The notes below the pieces were generated by a model. That model made no database searches, was not told where the DNA came from, and worked only from the letters and a program-made list of their open reading frames with translations. Below, in pieces: positions 24,901 through 39,900 of a stretch of 64,000 bases of DNA. Made by a program: the position numbers and the translations under genes. The number at the start of each line of letters is the position of its first letter. Position 1 is the stretch's first letter. Source of the stretch: Chrysaora quinquecirrha (taxonomy: Eukaryota > Cnidaria > Scyphozoa > Semaeostomeae > Pelagiidae); contig JACTAT010000001.1 of NCBI GenBank assembly GCA_014526335.1, positions 2,211,851 to 2,275,850 of the forward strand, written 5' to 3'.

Positions 24901-27900
24901 TGCCAAACCAGAAGAGCATGCACCTAAAGAAGAACCAACAGAAGAGGTTGTTACGCCAATGGAAGTAACTGTAGAAGAATCATTGCCTTTTGAGCCTGAG
25001 CAGAAATATCCCGAACATGCAGAGCACCCAGAGGAGCCTGTGAGCATGATAGAAGAAGATGGTCGTGTTGTACGCAAGACAATAACCGTGAGGAAAAGGA
25101 TTGTTAAGAGAATCATCCGTTTGCCAGATGGAACAAGACAAGAAATCGAAGAGGAAGTTCCAGTTTCTGATGCTGAAGAGAAGCATGACACGTTTGAGGT
25201 GATCAAGCATGATGAACCAGAGCCTGGCAGACCGGCAGAAATGAAATTTGTCGTTGCTGAAGAGAAGCCAACGATGCCTGACAAAGTGTCGGCAAAGGAG
25301 CCAAGGCATGTTGAAAGGGTGTATGTGACACGCATCTTGAGGCAGCCAGATGGAACTGAGCGAGTGCTTGAAACATCCGAAACAGTTTCTCCTTTGCAGC
25401 CTGAACCTGAAGATGAAAAGCCAGAAAAGGTTGAAAAGGTAAAAGACAGCAAGGGACGTGTAATCAAGACTGTCACTCACAGTCCAGTGTTTGTGGTGAG
25501 AAAGAGAAAAGTTGTGAAGAAGAGCCGAGTCCTACCCGATGGCAAGAAGGAACCGGAAGAGACAAGTGTTGTTGAGCCAGAAGAAACAAAAGAGATTGAA
25601 GCACCCATCATCAAACGTGTTGTAAAACGTGTTACGCACGACCGAGATGGAAGGGATAAGGTTGTGCAGGAGCAGGTCAATGTGAAGCCATTTGAAGTAA
25701 TTGAAACAAAGGAAGATTCCAAGCCTGAAGTGAGTGAAAAACGGGAAAGAGGCAAAACTGTGCGAACTGTCAAGAGAAAGATAGTTGAAACCAGGCAGCA
25801 AAAGATCACGAAGAAAGTGACTAAACGACCTGACGGCAAACAAGATGGACCTATAGAAGAGGAGGTTATCAAACCTGTTGAGCCTGCCAACTACAGGATT
25901 GTGCGCAAAACTGTACGACATCCAGATGGCACTGAGAAGGTGACAGAAGAGCCTGATTTCACCATGCCAGATGATGCAAAAGAACCGACAGTTGAAGAAG
26001 TTAAAGACCGACGCGGCACTGTTGTGCGAAGGATTACTCTGAAACCTGTGCCTATGATCACAACAAGAAAGGTGTACCGAACTATCATCATTGCTCCAGA
26101 TGGCAGGGAAGAAAGTGTGCAAGAAAGGGTCGAAGAGAGAGGACAGCCTGGCAAACCGGAAGAGCATGCACCTGTGGAAGAGCCAATGGAAGAAAAGGTT
26201 TTGACGCCAATGGAAGTAACAGTTGAAGAAGCATTGCCCGCTGAGCCTGAAGAGAAGCAGCCAGAACAAGTGGAGCAGCCAGACAAGTATGAGGAGATGG
26301 TAGATGAATATGGTCGTGTTATTCGCAAGACAATAACGGTGAGAACAAGGATTGTGAAGAGAATCGTCCGCCTACCAGATGAAAGGACACAGGAGATTGA
26401 AGAAGAAGTTCCAGTTTCTGACTCTGAAGACAGGACTGACACGTTTGAAGTGATCGAGCGTGTTGAAGCAGAGCCTGCCAAACCAGAAGAGCATGCACCT
26501 AAAGAAGAACCAACAGAAGAGGTTGTTACGCCAATGGAAGTAACTGTAGAAGAATCATTGCCTTTTGAGCCTGAGCAGAAATATCCCGAACATGCAGAGC
26601 ACCCAGAGGAGCCTGTGAGCATGATAGAAGAAGATGGTCGTGTTGTACGCAAGACAATAACCGTGAGGAAAAGGATTGTTAAGAGAATCATCCGTTTGCC
26701 AGATGGAACAAGACAAGAAATCGAAGAGGAAGTTCCAGTTTCTGATGCTGAAGAGAAGCGTGACACGTTTGAGGTGATCAAGCATGATGAACCAGAGCCT
26801 GGCAGACCGGCAGAAATGAAATTTGTCGTTGCTGAAGAGAAGCCAACGATGCCTGACAAAGTGTCGGCAAAGGAGCCAAGGCATGTTGAAAGGGTGTATG
26901 TGACACGCATCTTGAGGCAGCCAGATGGAACTGAGCGAGTGCTTGAAACATCCGAAACAGTTTCTCCTTTGCAGCCTGAACCTGAAGATGAAAAGCCAGA
27001 AAAGGTTGAAAAGGTAAAAGACAGCAAGGGACGTGTAATCAAGACTGTCACTCACAGTCCAGTGTTTGTGGTGAGAAAGAGAAAAGTTGTGAAGAAGAGC
27101 CGAGTCCTACCGGATGGCAAGAAGGAACCCGAAGAGACAAGTGTTGTTGAGCCAGAAGAAACAAAAGAGATTGAAGCACCCATCATCAAACGTGTTGTAA
27201 AACGTGTTACATACGACCGAGATGGAAGGGAGAAGGTTGTGCAGGAGCAGGTCAATGTGAAGCCATTTGAAGTAATTGAAACAAAGGAAGATTCCAAGCC
27301 TGAAGTGAGTGAAAAACGGGAAAGAGGCAAAACTGTGCGAACTGTCAAGAGAAAGATAGTTGAAACCAGGCAGCAAAAGATCACGAAGAAAGTGACTAAA
27401 CGACCTGACGGCAAACAAGATGGACCTATAGAAGAGGAGGTTATCAAACCTGTTGAGCCTGCCAACTACAGGATTGTGCGCAAAACTGTACGACATCCAG
27501 ATGGCACTGAGAAGGTGACAGAAGAGCCTGATTTCACCATGCCAGATGATGCAAAAGAACCGACAGTTGAAGAAGTTAAAGACCGACGCGGCACTGTTGT
27601 GCGAAGGATTACTCTGAAACCTGTGCCTATGATCACAACAAGAAAGGTGTACCGAACTATCATCATTGCTCCAGATGGCAGGGAAGAAAGTGTGCAAGAA
27701 AGGGTCGAAGAGAGAGGACAGCCTGGCAAACCGGAAGAGCATGCACCTGTGGAAGAGCCAACGGAAGAAAAGGTTTTGACGCCAATGGAAGTAACAGTTG
27801 AAGAAGCATTGCCCGCTGAGCCTGAAGAGAAGCAGCCAGAACAAGTGGAGCAGCCAGACAAGTATGAGGAGATGGTAGATGAATATGGTCGTGTTGTTCG

Positions 27901-30900
27901 CAAGACAATAACGGTGAGAACAAGGATTGTGAAGAGAATCGTCCGCCTACCAGATGGAAGGACACAGGAGATTGAAGAAGAAGTTCCAGTTTCTGACTCT
28001 GAAGACAGGACTGACACGTTTGAAGTGATCGAGCGTGTTGAAGCAGAGCCTGCCAAACCAGAAGAGCATGCACCTAAAGAAGAACCAACAGAAGAGGTTG
28101 TTACGCCAATGGAAGTAACTGTAGAAGAATCATTGCCTTTTGAGCCTGAGCAGAAATATCCCGAACATGCAGAGCACCCAGAGGAGCCTGTGAGCATGAT
28201 AGAAGAAGATGGTCGTGTTGTATGCAAGACAATAACCGTGAGGAAAAGGATTGTTAAGAGAATCATCCGTTTGCCAGATGGAACAAGACAAGAAATCGAA
28301 GAGGAAGTTCCAGTTTCTGATGCTGAAGAGAAGCGTGACACGTTTGAGGTGATCAAGCATGATGAACCAGAGCCTGGCAGACCGGCAGAAATGAAATTTG
28401 TCGTTGCTGAAGAGAAGCCAACGATGCCTGACAAAGTGTCGGCAAAGGAGCCAAGGCATGTTGAAAGGGTGTATGTGACACGCATCTTGAGGCAGCCAGA
28501 TGGAACTGAGCGAGTGCTTGAAACATCCGAAACAGTTTCTCCTTTGCAGCCTGAACCTGAAGATGAAAAGCCAGAAAAGGTTGAAAAGGTAAAAGACAGC
28601 AAGGGACGTGTAATCAAGACTGTCACTCACAGTCCAGTGTTTGTGGTGAGAAAGAGAAAAGTTGTGAAGAAGAGCCGAGTCCTACCCGATGGCAAGAAGG
28701 AACCGGGAAGAGACAAGTGTTGTTGAGCCAGAAGAAACAAAAGAGATTGAAGCACCCATCATCAAACGTGTTGTAAAACGTGTTACGCACGACCGAGATG
28801 GAAGGGAGAAGGTTGTGCAGGAGCAGGTCAATGTGAAGCCATTTGAAGTAATTGAAACAAAGGAAGATTCCAAGCCTGAAGTGAGTGAAAAAACGGGAAA
28901 GAGGCAAAACTGTGCGAACTGTCAAGAGAAAGATAGTTGAAACCAGGCAGCAAAAGATCACGAAGAAAGTGACTAAACGACCTGACGGCAAACAAGATGG
29001 ACCTATAGAAGAGGAGGTTATCAAACCTGTTGAGCCTGCCAACTACAGGATTGTGCGCAAAACTGTACGACATCCAGATGGCACTGAGAAGGTGACAGAA
29101 GAGCCTGATTTCACCATGCCAGATGATGCAAAAGAACCGACAGTTGAAGAAGTTAAAGACCGACGCGGCACTGTTGTGCGAAGGATTACTACGAAACCTG
29201 TGCCTATGATCACAACAAGAAAGGTGTACCGAACTATCATCATTGCTCCAGATGGCAGGGAAGAAAGTGTGCAAGAAAGGGTCAAGAGAGAGGACAGCCT
29301 GGCAAACCGGAAGAGCATGCACCTGTGGAAGAGCCAACGGAAGAAAAGGTTTTGACGCCAATGGAAGTAACAGTTGAAGAAGCATTGCCCGCTGAGCCTG
29401 AAGAGAAGCAGCCAGAACAAGTGGAGCAGCCAGACAAGTATGAGGAGATGGTAGATGAATATGGTCGTGTTGTTCGCAAGACAATAACGGTGAGAACAAG
29501 GATTGTGAAGAGAATCGTCCGCCTACCAGATGGAAGGACACAGGAGATTGAAGAAGAAGTTCCAGTTTCTGACTCTGAAGACAGGACTGACACGTTTGAA
29601 GTGATCGAGCGTGTTGAAGCAGAGCCTGCCAAACCAGAAGAGCATGCACCTAAAGAAGAACCAACAGAAGAGGTTGTTACGCCAATGGAAGTAACTGTAG
29701 AAGAATCATTGCCTTTTGAGCCTGAGCAGAAATATCCCGAACATGCAGAGCACCCAGAGGAGCCTGTGAGCATGATAGAAGAAGATGGTCGTGTTGTACG
29801 CAAGACAATAACCGTGAGGAAAAGGATTGTTAAGAGAATCATCCGTTTGCCAGATGGAACAAGACAAGAAATCGAAGAGGAAGTTCCAGTTTCTGATGCT
29901 GAAGAGAAGCGTGACACGTTTGAGGTGATCAAGCATGATGAACCAGAGCCTGGCAGACCGGCAGAAATGAAATTTGTCGTTGCTGAAGAGAAGCCAACGA
30001 TGCCTGACAAAGTGTCGGCAAAGGAGCCAAGGCATGTTGAAAGGGTGTATGTGACACGCATCTTGAGGCAGCCAGATGGAACTGAGCGAGTGCTTGAAAC
30101 ATCCGAAACAGTTTCTCCTTTGCAGCCTGAACCTGAAGATGAAAAGCCAGAAAAGGTTGAAAAGGTAAAAGACAGCAAGGGACGTGTAATCAAGACTGTC
30201 ACTCACAGTCCAGTGTTTGTGGTGAGAAAGAGAAAAGTTGTGAAGAAGAGCCGAGTCCTACCGGATGGCAAGAAGGAACCCGAAGAGACAAGTGTTGTTG
30301 AGCCAGAAGAAACAAAAGAGATTGAAGCACCCATCATCAAACGTGTTGTAAAACGTGTTACGCACGACCGAGATGGAAGGGAGAAGGTTGTGCAGGAGCA
30401 GGTCAATGTGAAGCCATTTGAAGTAATTGAAACAAAGGAAGATTCCAAGCCTGAAGTGAGTGAAAAACGGGAAAGAGGCAAAACTGTACGAACTGTCAAG
30501 AGAAAGATAGTTGAAACCAGGCAGCAAAAGATCACTAAGAAAGTGACTAAACGACCTGACGGCAAACAAGATGGACCTATAGAAGAGGAGGTTATGAAAC
30601 CTGTTGAGCCTGCCAACTACAGGATTGTGCGCAAAACTGTACGACATCCAGATGGCACTGAGAAGGTGACAGAAGAGCCTGATTTCACCATGCCAGATGA
30701 TGCAAAAGAACCGACAGTTGAAGAAGTTAAAGACCGACGCGGCACTGTTGTGCGAAGGATTACTACGAAACCTGTGCCTATGATCACAACAAGAAAGGTG
30801 TACCGAACTATCATCATTGCTCCAGATGGCAGGGAAGAAAGTGTGCAAGAAAGGGTCGAAGAGAGAGGACAGCCTGGCAAACCGGAAGAGCATGCACCTG

Positions 30901-33900
30901 TGGAAGAGCCAACGGAAGAAAAGGTTTTGACGCCAATGGAAGTAACAGTTGAAGAAGCATTGCCCGCTGAGCCTGAAGAGAAGCAGCCAGAACAAGTGGA
31001 GCAGCCAGACAAGTATGAGGAGATGGTAGATGAATATGGTCGTGTTGTTCGCAAGACAATAACGGTGAGAACAAGGATTGTGAAGAGAATCGTCCGCCTA
31101 CCAGATGGAAGGACACAGGAGATTGAAGAAGAAGTTCCAGTTTCTGACTCTGAAGACAGGACTGACACGTTTGAAGTGATCGAGGTGTTGAAGCAGAGCC
31201 TGCCAAACCAGAAGAGCATGCACCTAAAGAAGAACCAACAGAAGAGGTTGTTACGCCAATGGAAGTAACTGTAGAAGAATCATTGCCTTTTGAGCCTGAG
31301 CAGAAATATCCCGAACATGCAGAGCACCCAGAGGAGCCTGTGAGCATGATAGAAGAAGATGGTCGTGTTGTATGCAAGACAATAACCGTGAGGAAAAGGA
31401 TTGTTAAGAGAATCATCCGTTTGCCAGATGGAACAAGACAAGAAATCGAAGAGGAAGTTCCAGTTTCTGATGCTGAAGAGAAGCGTGACACGTTTGAGGT
31501 GATCAAGCATGATGAACCAGAGCCTGGCAGACCGGCAGAAATGAAATTTGTCGTTGCTGAAGAGAAGCCAACGATGCCTGACAAAGTGTCGGCAAAGGAG
31601 CCAAGGCATGTTGAAAGGGTGTATGTGACACGCATCTTGAGGCAGCCAGATGGAACTGAGCGAGTGCTTGAAACATCCGAAACAGTTTCTCCTTTGCAGC
31701 CTGAACCTGAAGATGAAAAGCCAGAAAAGGTTGAAAAGGTAAAAGACAGCAAGGGACGTGTAATCAAGACTGTCACTCACAGTCCAGTGTTTGTGGTGAG
31801 AAAGAGAAAAGTTGTAAAGAAGAGCCGAGTCCTACCGGATGGCAAGAAGGAACCGAAGAGACAAGTGTTGTTGAGCCAGAAGAAACAAAAGAGATTGAAG
31901 CACCCATCATCAAACGTGTTGTAAAACGTGTTACGCACGACCAAGATGGAAGGGAGAAGGTTGTGCAGGAGCAGGTCAATGTGAAGCCATTTGAAGTAAT
32001 TGAAACAAAGGAAGATTCCAAGCCTGAAGTGAGTGAAAACGGAAAGAGGCAAAACTGTGCGAACTGTCAAGAGAAAGATAGTTGAAACCAGGCAGCAAAA
32101 GATCACTAAGAAAGTGACTAAACGACCTGACGGCAAACAAGATGGACCTATAGAAGAGGAGGTTATGAAACCTGTTGAGCCTGCCAACTACAGGATTGTG
32201 CGCAAAACTGTACGACATCCAGATGGCACTGAGAAGGTGACAGAAGAGCCTGATTTCACCATGCCAGATGATGCAAAAGAACCGACAGTTGAAGAAGTTA
32301 AAGACCGACGCGGCACTGTTGTGCGAAGGATTACTACTGAAACCTGTGCCTATGATCACAACAAGAAAGGTGTACCGAACTATCATCATTGCTCCAGATG
32401 GCAGGGAAGAAAGTGTGCAAGAAAGGGTCAAGAGAGAGGACAGCCTGGCAAACCGGAAGAGCATGCACCTGTGGAAGAGCCAACGGAAGAAAAGGTTTTG
32501 ACGCCAATGGAAGTAACAGTTGAAGAAGCATTGCCCGCTGAGCCTGAAGAGAAGCAGCCAGAACAAGTGGAGCAGCCAGACAAGTATGAGGAGATGGTAG
32601 ATGAATATGGTCGTGTTGTTCGCAAGACAATAACGGTGAGAACAAGGATTGTGAAGAGAATCGTCCGCCTACCAGATGGAAGGACACAGGAGATTGAAGA
32701 AGAAGTTCCAGTTTCTGACTCTGAAGACAGGACTGACACGTTTGAAGTGATCGAGCGTGTTGAAGCAGAGCCTGCCAAACCAGAAGAGCATGCACCTAAA
32801 GAAGAACCAACAGAAGAGGTTGTTACGCCAATGGAAGTAACTGTAGAAGAATCATTGCCTTTTGAGCCTGAGCAGAAATATCCCGAACATGCAGAGCACC
32901 CAGAGGAGCCTGTGAGCATGATAGAAGAAGATGGTCGTGTTGTATGCAAGACAATAACCGTGAGGAAAAGGATTGTTAAGAGAATCATCCGTTTGCCAGA
33001 TGGAACAAGACAAGAAATCGAAGAGGAAGTTCCAGTTTCTGATGCTGAAGAGAAGCGTGACACGTTTGAGGTGATCAAGCATGATGAACCAGAGCCTGGC
33101 AGACCGGCAGAAATGAAATTTGTCGTTGCTGAAGAGAAGCCAACGATGCCTGACAAAGTGTCGGCAAAGGAGCCAAGGCATGTTGAAAGGGTGTATGTGA
33201 CACGCATCTTGAGGCAGCCAGATGGAACTGAGCGAGTGCTTGAAACATCCGAAACAGTTTCTCCTTTGCAGCCTGAACCTGAAGATGAAAAGCCAGAAAA
33301 GGTTGAAAAGGTAAAAGACAGCAAGGACGTGTAATCAAGACTGTCACTCACAGTCCAGTGTTTGTGGTGAGAAAGAGAAAAGTTGTGAAGAAGAGCCGAG
33401 TCCTACCGGATGGCAAGAAGGAACCCAAGAGACAAGTGTTGTTGAGCCAGAAGAAACAAAAGAGATTGAAGCACCCATCATCAAACGTGTTGTAAAACGT
33501 GTTACGCATACGACCGAGATGGAAGGGATAAGGTTGTGCAGGAGCAGGTCAATGTGAAGCCATTTGAAGTAATTGAAACAAAGGAAGATTCCAAGCCTGA
33601 AGTGAGTGAAAACGGAAAGAGGCAAAACTGTGCGAACTGTCAAGAGAAAGATAGTTGAAACCAGGCAGCAAAAGATCACGAAGAAAGTGACTAAACGACC
33701 TGACGGCAAACAAGATGGACCTATAGAAGAGGAGGTTATCAAACCTGTTGAGCCTGCCAACTACAGGATTGTGCGCAAAACTGTACGACATCCAGATGGC
33801 ACTGAGAAGGTGACAGAAGAGCCTGATTTCACCATGCCAGATGATGCAAAAGAACCGACAGTTGAAGAAGTTAAAGACCGACGCGGCACTGTTGTGCGAA

Positions 33901-36900
33901 GGATTACTCTGAAACCTGTGCCTATGATCACAACAAGAAAGGTGTACCGAACTATCATCATTGCTCCAGATGGCAGGGAAGAAAGTGTGCAAGAAAGGGT
34001 CGAAGAGAGAGGACAGCCTGGCAAACCGGAAGAGCATGCACCTGTGGAAGAGCCAACGGAAGAAAAGGTTTTGACGCCAATGGAAGTAACAGTTGAAGAA
34101 GCATTGCCCGCTGAGCCTGAAGAGAAGCAGCCAGAACAAGTGGAGCAGCCAGACAAGTATGAGGAGATGGTAGATGAATATGGTCGTGTTGTTCGCAAGA
34201 CAATAACGGTGAGAACAAGGATTGTGAAGAGAATCGTCCGCCTACCAGATGGAAGGACACAGGAGATTGAAGAAGAAGTTCCAGTTTCTGACTCTGAAGA
34301 CAGGACTGACACGTTTGAAGTGATCGAGCGTGTTGAAGCAGAGCCTGCCAAACCAGAAGAGCATGCACCTAAAGAAGAACCAACAGAAGAGGTTGTTACG
34401 CCAATGGAAGTAACTGTAGAAGAATCATTGCCTTTTGAGCCTGAGCAGAAATATCCCGAACATGCAGAGCACCCAGAGGAGCCTGTGAGCATGATAGAAG
34501 AAGATGGTCGTGTTGTATGCAAGACAATAACCGTGAGGAAAAGGATTGTTAAGAGAATCATCCGTTTGCCAGATGGAACAAGACAAGAAATCGAAGAGGA
34601 AGTTCCAGTTTCTGATGCTGAAGAGAAGCGTGACACGTTTGAGGTGATCAAGCATGATGAACCAGAGCCTGGCAGACCGGCAGAAATGAAATTTGTCGTT
34701 GCTGAAGAGAAGCCAACGATGCCTGACAAAGTGTCGGCAAAGGAGCCAAGGCATGTTGAAAGGGTGTATGTGACACGCATCTTGAGGCAGCCAGATGGAA
34801 CTGAGCGAGTGCTTGAAACATCCGAAACAGTTTCTCCTTTGCAGCCTGAACCTGAAGATGAAAAGCCAGAAAAGGTTGAAAAGGTAAAAGACAGCAAGGG
34901 ACGTGTAATCAAGACTGTCACTCACAGTCCAGTGTTTGTGGTGAGAAAGAGAAAAGTTGTGAAGAAGAGCCGAGTCCTACCGGATGGCAAGAAGGAACCC
35001 AAGAGACAAGTGTTGTTGAGCCAGAAGAAACAAAAGAGATTGAAGCACCCATCATCAAACGTGTTGTAAAACGTGTTACGCATACGACCGAGATGGAAGG
35101 GAGAAGGTTGTGCAGGAGCAGGTCAATGTGAAGCCATTTGAAGTAATTGAAACAAAGGAAGATTCCAAGCCTGAAGTGAGTGAAAACGGAAAGAGGCAAA
35201 ACTGTGCGAACTGTCAAGAGAAAGATAGTTGAAACCAGGCAGCAAAAGATCACGAAGAAAGTGACTAAACGACCTGACGGCAAACAAGATGGACCTATAG
35301 AAGAGGAGGTTATCAAACCTGTTGAGCCTGCCAACTACAGGATTGTGCGCAAAACTGTACGACATCCAGATGGCACTGAGAAGGTGACAGAAGAGCCTGA
35401 TTTCACCATGCCAGATGATGCAAAAGAACCGACAGTTGAAGAAGTTAAAGACCGACGCGGCACTGTTGTGCGAAGGATTACTCTGAAACCTGTGCCTATG
35501 ATCACAACAAGAAAGGTGTACCGAACTATCATCATTGCTCCAGATGGCAGGGAAGAAAGTGTGCAAGAAAGGGTCGAAGAGAGAGGACAGCCTGGCAAAC
35601 CGGAAGAGCATGCACCTGTGGAAGAGCCAACGGAAGAAAAGGTTTTGACGCCAATGGAAGTAACAGTTGAAGAAGCATTGCCCGCTGAGCCTGAAGAGAA
35701 GCAGCCAGAACAAGTGGAGCAGCCAGACAAGTATGAGGAGATGGTAGATGAATATGGTCGTGTTATTCGCAAGACAATAACGGTGAGAACAAGGATTGTG
35801 AAGAGAATCGTCCGCCTACCAGATGGAAGGACACAGGAGATTGAAGAAGAAGTTCCAGTTTCTGACTCTGAAGACAGGACTGACACGTTTGAAGTGATCG
35901 AGGTGTTGAAGCAGAGCCTGCCAAACCAGAAGAGCATGCACCTAAAGAAGAACCAACAGAAGAGGTTGTTACGCCAATGGAAGTAACTGTAGAAGAATCA
36001 TTGCCTTTTGAGCCTGAGCAGAAATATCCCGAACATGCAGAGCACCCAGAGGAGCCTGTGAGCATGATAGAAGAAGATGGTCGTGTTGTATGCAAGACAA
36101 TAACCGTGAGGAAAAGGATTGTTAAGAGAATCATCCGTTTGCCAGATGGAACAAGACAAGAAATCAAGAGGAAGTTCCAGTTTCTGATGCTGAAGAGAAG
36201 CGTGACACGTTTGAGGTGATCAAGCATGATGAACCAGAGCCTGGCAGACCGGCAGAAATGAAATTTGTCGTTGCTGAAGAGAAGCCAATGATGCCTGACA
36301 AAGTGTCGGCAAAGGAGCCAAGGCATGTTGAAAGGGTGTATGTGACACGCATCTTGAGGCAGCCAGATGGAACTGAGCGAGTGCTTGAAACATCCGAAAC
36401 AGTTTCTCCTTTGCAGCCTGAACCTGAAGATGAAAAGCCAGAAAAGGTTGAAAAGGTAAAAGACAGCAAGGGACGTGTAATCAAGACTGTCACTCACAGT
36501 CCAGTGTTTGTGGTGAGAAAGAGAAAAGTTGTGAAGAAGAGCCGAGTCCTACCGGATGGCAAGAAGGAACCGAAGAGACAAGTGTTGTTGAGCCAGAAGA
36601 AACAAAAGAGATTGAAGCACCCATCATCAAACGTGTTGTAAAACGTGTTACGCACAACCGAGATGGAAGGGAGAAGGTTGTGCAGGAGCAGGTCAATGTG
36701 AAGCCATTTGAAGTAATTGAAACAAAGGAAGATTCCAAGCCTGAAGTGAGTGAAAAACGGGAAAGAGGCAAAACTGTGCGAACTGTCAAGAGAAAGATAG
36801 TTGAAACCAGGCAGCAAAAGATCACTAAGAAAGTGACTAAACGACCTGACGGCAAACAAGATGGACCTATAGAAGAGGAGGTTATGAAACCTGTTGAGCC

Positions 36901-39900
36901 TGCCAACTACAGGATTGTGCGCAAAACTGTACGACATCCAGATGGCACTGAGAAGGTGACAGAAGAGCCTGATTTCACCATGCCAGATGATGCAAAAGAA
37001 CCGACAGTTGAAGAAGTTAAAGACCGACGCGGCACTGTTGTGCGAAGGATTACTACGAAACCTGTGCCTATGATCACAACAAGAAAGGTGTACCGAACTA
37101 TCATCATTGCTCCAGATGGCAGGGAAGAAAGTGTGCAAGAAAGGGTCAAGAGAGAGGACAGCCTGGCAAACCGGAAGAGCATGCACCTGTGGAAGAGCCA
37201 ACGGAAGAAAAGGTTTTGACGCCAATGGAAGTAACAGTTGAAGAAGCATTGCCCGCTGAGCCTGAAGAGAAGCAGCCAGAACAAGTGGAGCAGCCAGACA
37301 AGTATGAGGAGATGGTAGATGAATATGGTCGTGTTATTCGCAAGACAATAACGGTGAGAACAAGGATTGTGAAGAGAATCGTCCGCCTACCAGATGGAAG
37401 GACACAGGAGATTGAAGAAGAAGTTCCAGTTTCTGACTCTGAAGACAGGACTGACACGTTTGAAGTGATCGAGCGTGTTGAAGCAGAGCCTGCCAAACCA
37501 GAAGAGCATGCACCTAAAGAAGAACCAACAGAAGAGGTTGTTACGCCAATGGAAGTAACTGTAGAAGAATCATTGCCTTTTGAGCCTGAGCAGAAATATC
37601 CCGAACATGCAGAGCACCCAGAGGAGCCTGTGAGCATGATAGAAGAAGATGGTCGTGTTGTACGCAAGACAATAACCGTGAGGAAAAGGATTGTTAAGAG
37701 AATCATCCGTTTGCCAGATGGAACAAGACAAGAAATCAAGAGGAAGTTCCAGTTTCTGATGCTGAAGAGAAGCGTGACACGTTTGAGGTGATCAAGCATG
37801 ATGAACCAGAGCCTGGCAGACCGGCAGAAATGAAATTTGTCGTTGCTGAAGAGAAGCCAACGATGCCTGACAAAGTGTCGGCAAAGGAGCCAAGGCATGT
37901 TGAAAGGGTGTATGTGACACGCATCTTGAGGCAGCCAGATGGAACTGAGCGAGTGCTTGAAACATCCGAAACAGTTTCTCCTTTGCAGCCTGAACCTGAA
38001 GATGAAAAGCCAGAAAAGGTTGAAAAGGTAAAAGACAGCAAGGGACGTGTAATCAAGACTGTCACTCACAGTCCAGTGTTTGTGGTGAGAAAGAGAAAAG
38101 TTGTGAAGAAGAGCCGAGTCCTACCGGATGGCAAGAAGGAACCCGAAGAGACAAGTGTTGTTGAGCCAGAAGAAACAAAAGAGATTGAAGCACCCATCAT
38201 CAAACGTGTTGTAAAACGTGTTACGAACGACCGAGATGGAAGGGAGAAGGTTGTGCAGGAGCAGGTCAATGTGAAGCCATTTGAAGTAATTGAAACAAAG
38301 GAAGATTCCAAGCCTGAAGTGAGTGAAAAACGGGAAAGAGGCAAAACTGTGCGAACTGTCAAGAGAAAGATAGTTGAAACCAGGCAGCAAAAGATCACGA
38401 AGAAAGTGACTAAACGACCTGACGGCAAACAAGATGGACCTATAGAAGAGGAGGTTATCAAACCTGTTGAGCCTGCCAACTACAGGATTGTGCGCAAAAC
38501 TGTACGACATCCAGATGGCACTGAGAAGGTGACAGAAGAGCCTGATTTCACCATGCCAGATGATGCAAAAGAACCGACAGTTGAAGAAGTTAAAGACCGA
38601 CGCGGCACTGTTGTGCGAAGGATTACTACTGAAACCTGTGCCTATGATCACAACAAGAAAGGTGTACCGAACTATCATCATTGCTCCAGATGGCAGGGAA
38701 GAAAGTGTGCAAGAAAGGGTCGAAGAGAGAGGACAGCCTGGCAAACCGGAAGAGCATGCACCTGTGGAAGAGCCAACGGAAGAAAAGGTTTTGACGCCAA
38801 TGGAAGTAACAGTTGAAGAAGCATTGCCCGCTGAGCCTGAAGAGAAGCAGCCAGAACAAGTGGAGCAGCCAGACAAGTATGAGGAGATGGTAGATGAATA
38901 TGGTCGTGTTGTTCGCAAGACAATAACGGTGAGAACAAGGATTGTGAAGAGAATCGTCCGCCTACCAGATGGAAGGACACAGGAGATTGAAGAAGAAGTT
39001 CCAGTTTCTGACTCTGAAGACAGGACTGACACGTTTGAAGTGATCGAGCGTGTTGAAGCAGAGCCTGCCAAACCAGAAGAGCATGCACCTAAAGAAGAAC
39101 CAACAGAAGAGGTTGTTACGCCAATGGAAGTAACTGTAGAAGAATCATTGCCTTTTGAGCCTGAGCAGAAATATCCCGAACATGCAGAGCACCCAGAGGA
39201 GCCTGTGAGCATGATAGAAGAAGATGGTCGTGTTGTACGCAAGACAATAACCGTGAGGAAAAGGATTGTTAAGAGAATCATCCGTTTGCCAGATGGAACA
39301 AGACAAGAAATCAAGAGGAAGTTCCAGTTTCTGATGCTGAAGAGAAGCGTGACACGTTTGAGGTGATCAAGCATGATGAACCAGAGCCTGGCAGACCGGC
39401 AGAAATGAAATTTGTCGTTGCTGAAGAGAAGCCAACGATGCCTGACAAAGTGTCGGCAAAGGAGCCAAGGCATGTTGAAAGGGTGTATGTGACACGCATC
39501 TTGAGGCAGCCAGATGGAACTGAGCGAGTGCTTGAAACATCCGAAACAGTTTCTCCTTTGCAGCCTGAACCTGAAGATGAAAAGCCAGAAAAGGTTGAAA
39601 AGGTAAAAGACAGCAAGGGACGTGTAATCAAGACTGTCACTCACAGTCCAGTGTTTGTGGTGAGAAAGAGAAAAGTTGTGAAGAAGAGCCGAGTCCTACC
39701 GGATGGCAAGAAGGAACCCAAGAGACAAGTGTTGTTGAGCCAGAAGAAACAAAAGAGATTGAAGCACCCATCATCAAACGTGTTGTAAAACGTGTTACGC
39801 ATACGACCGAGATGGAAGGGAGAAGGTTGTGCAGGAGCAGGTCAATGTGAAGCCATTTGAAGTAATTGAAACAAAGGAAGATTCCAAGCCTGAAGTGAGT

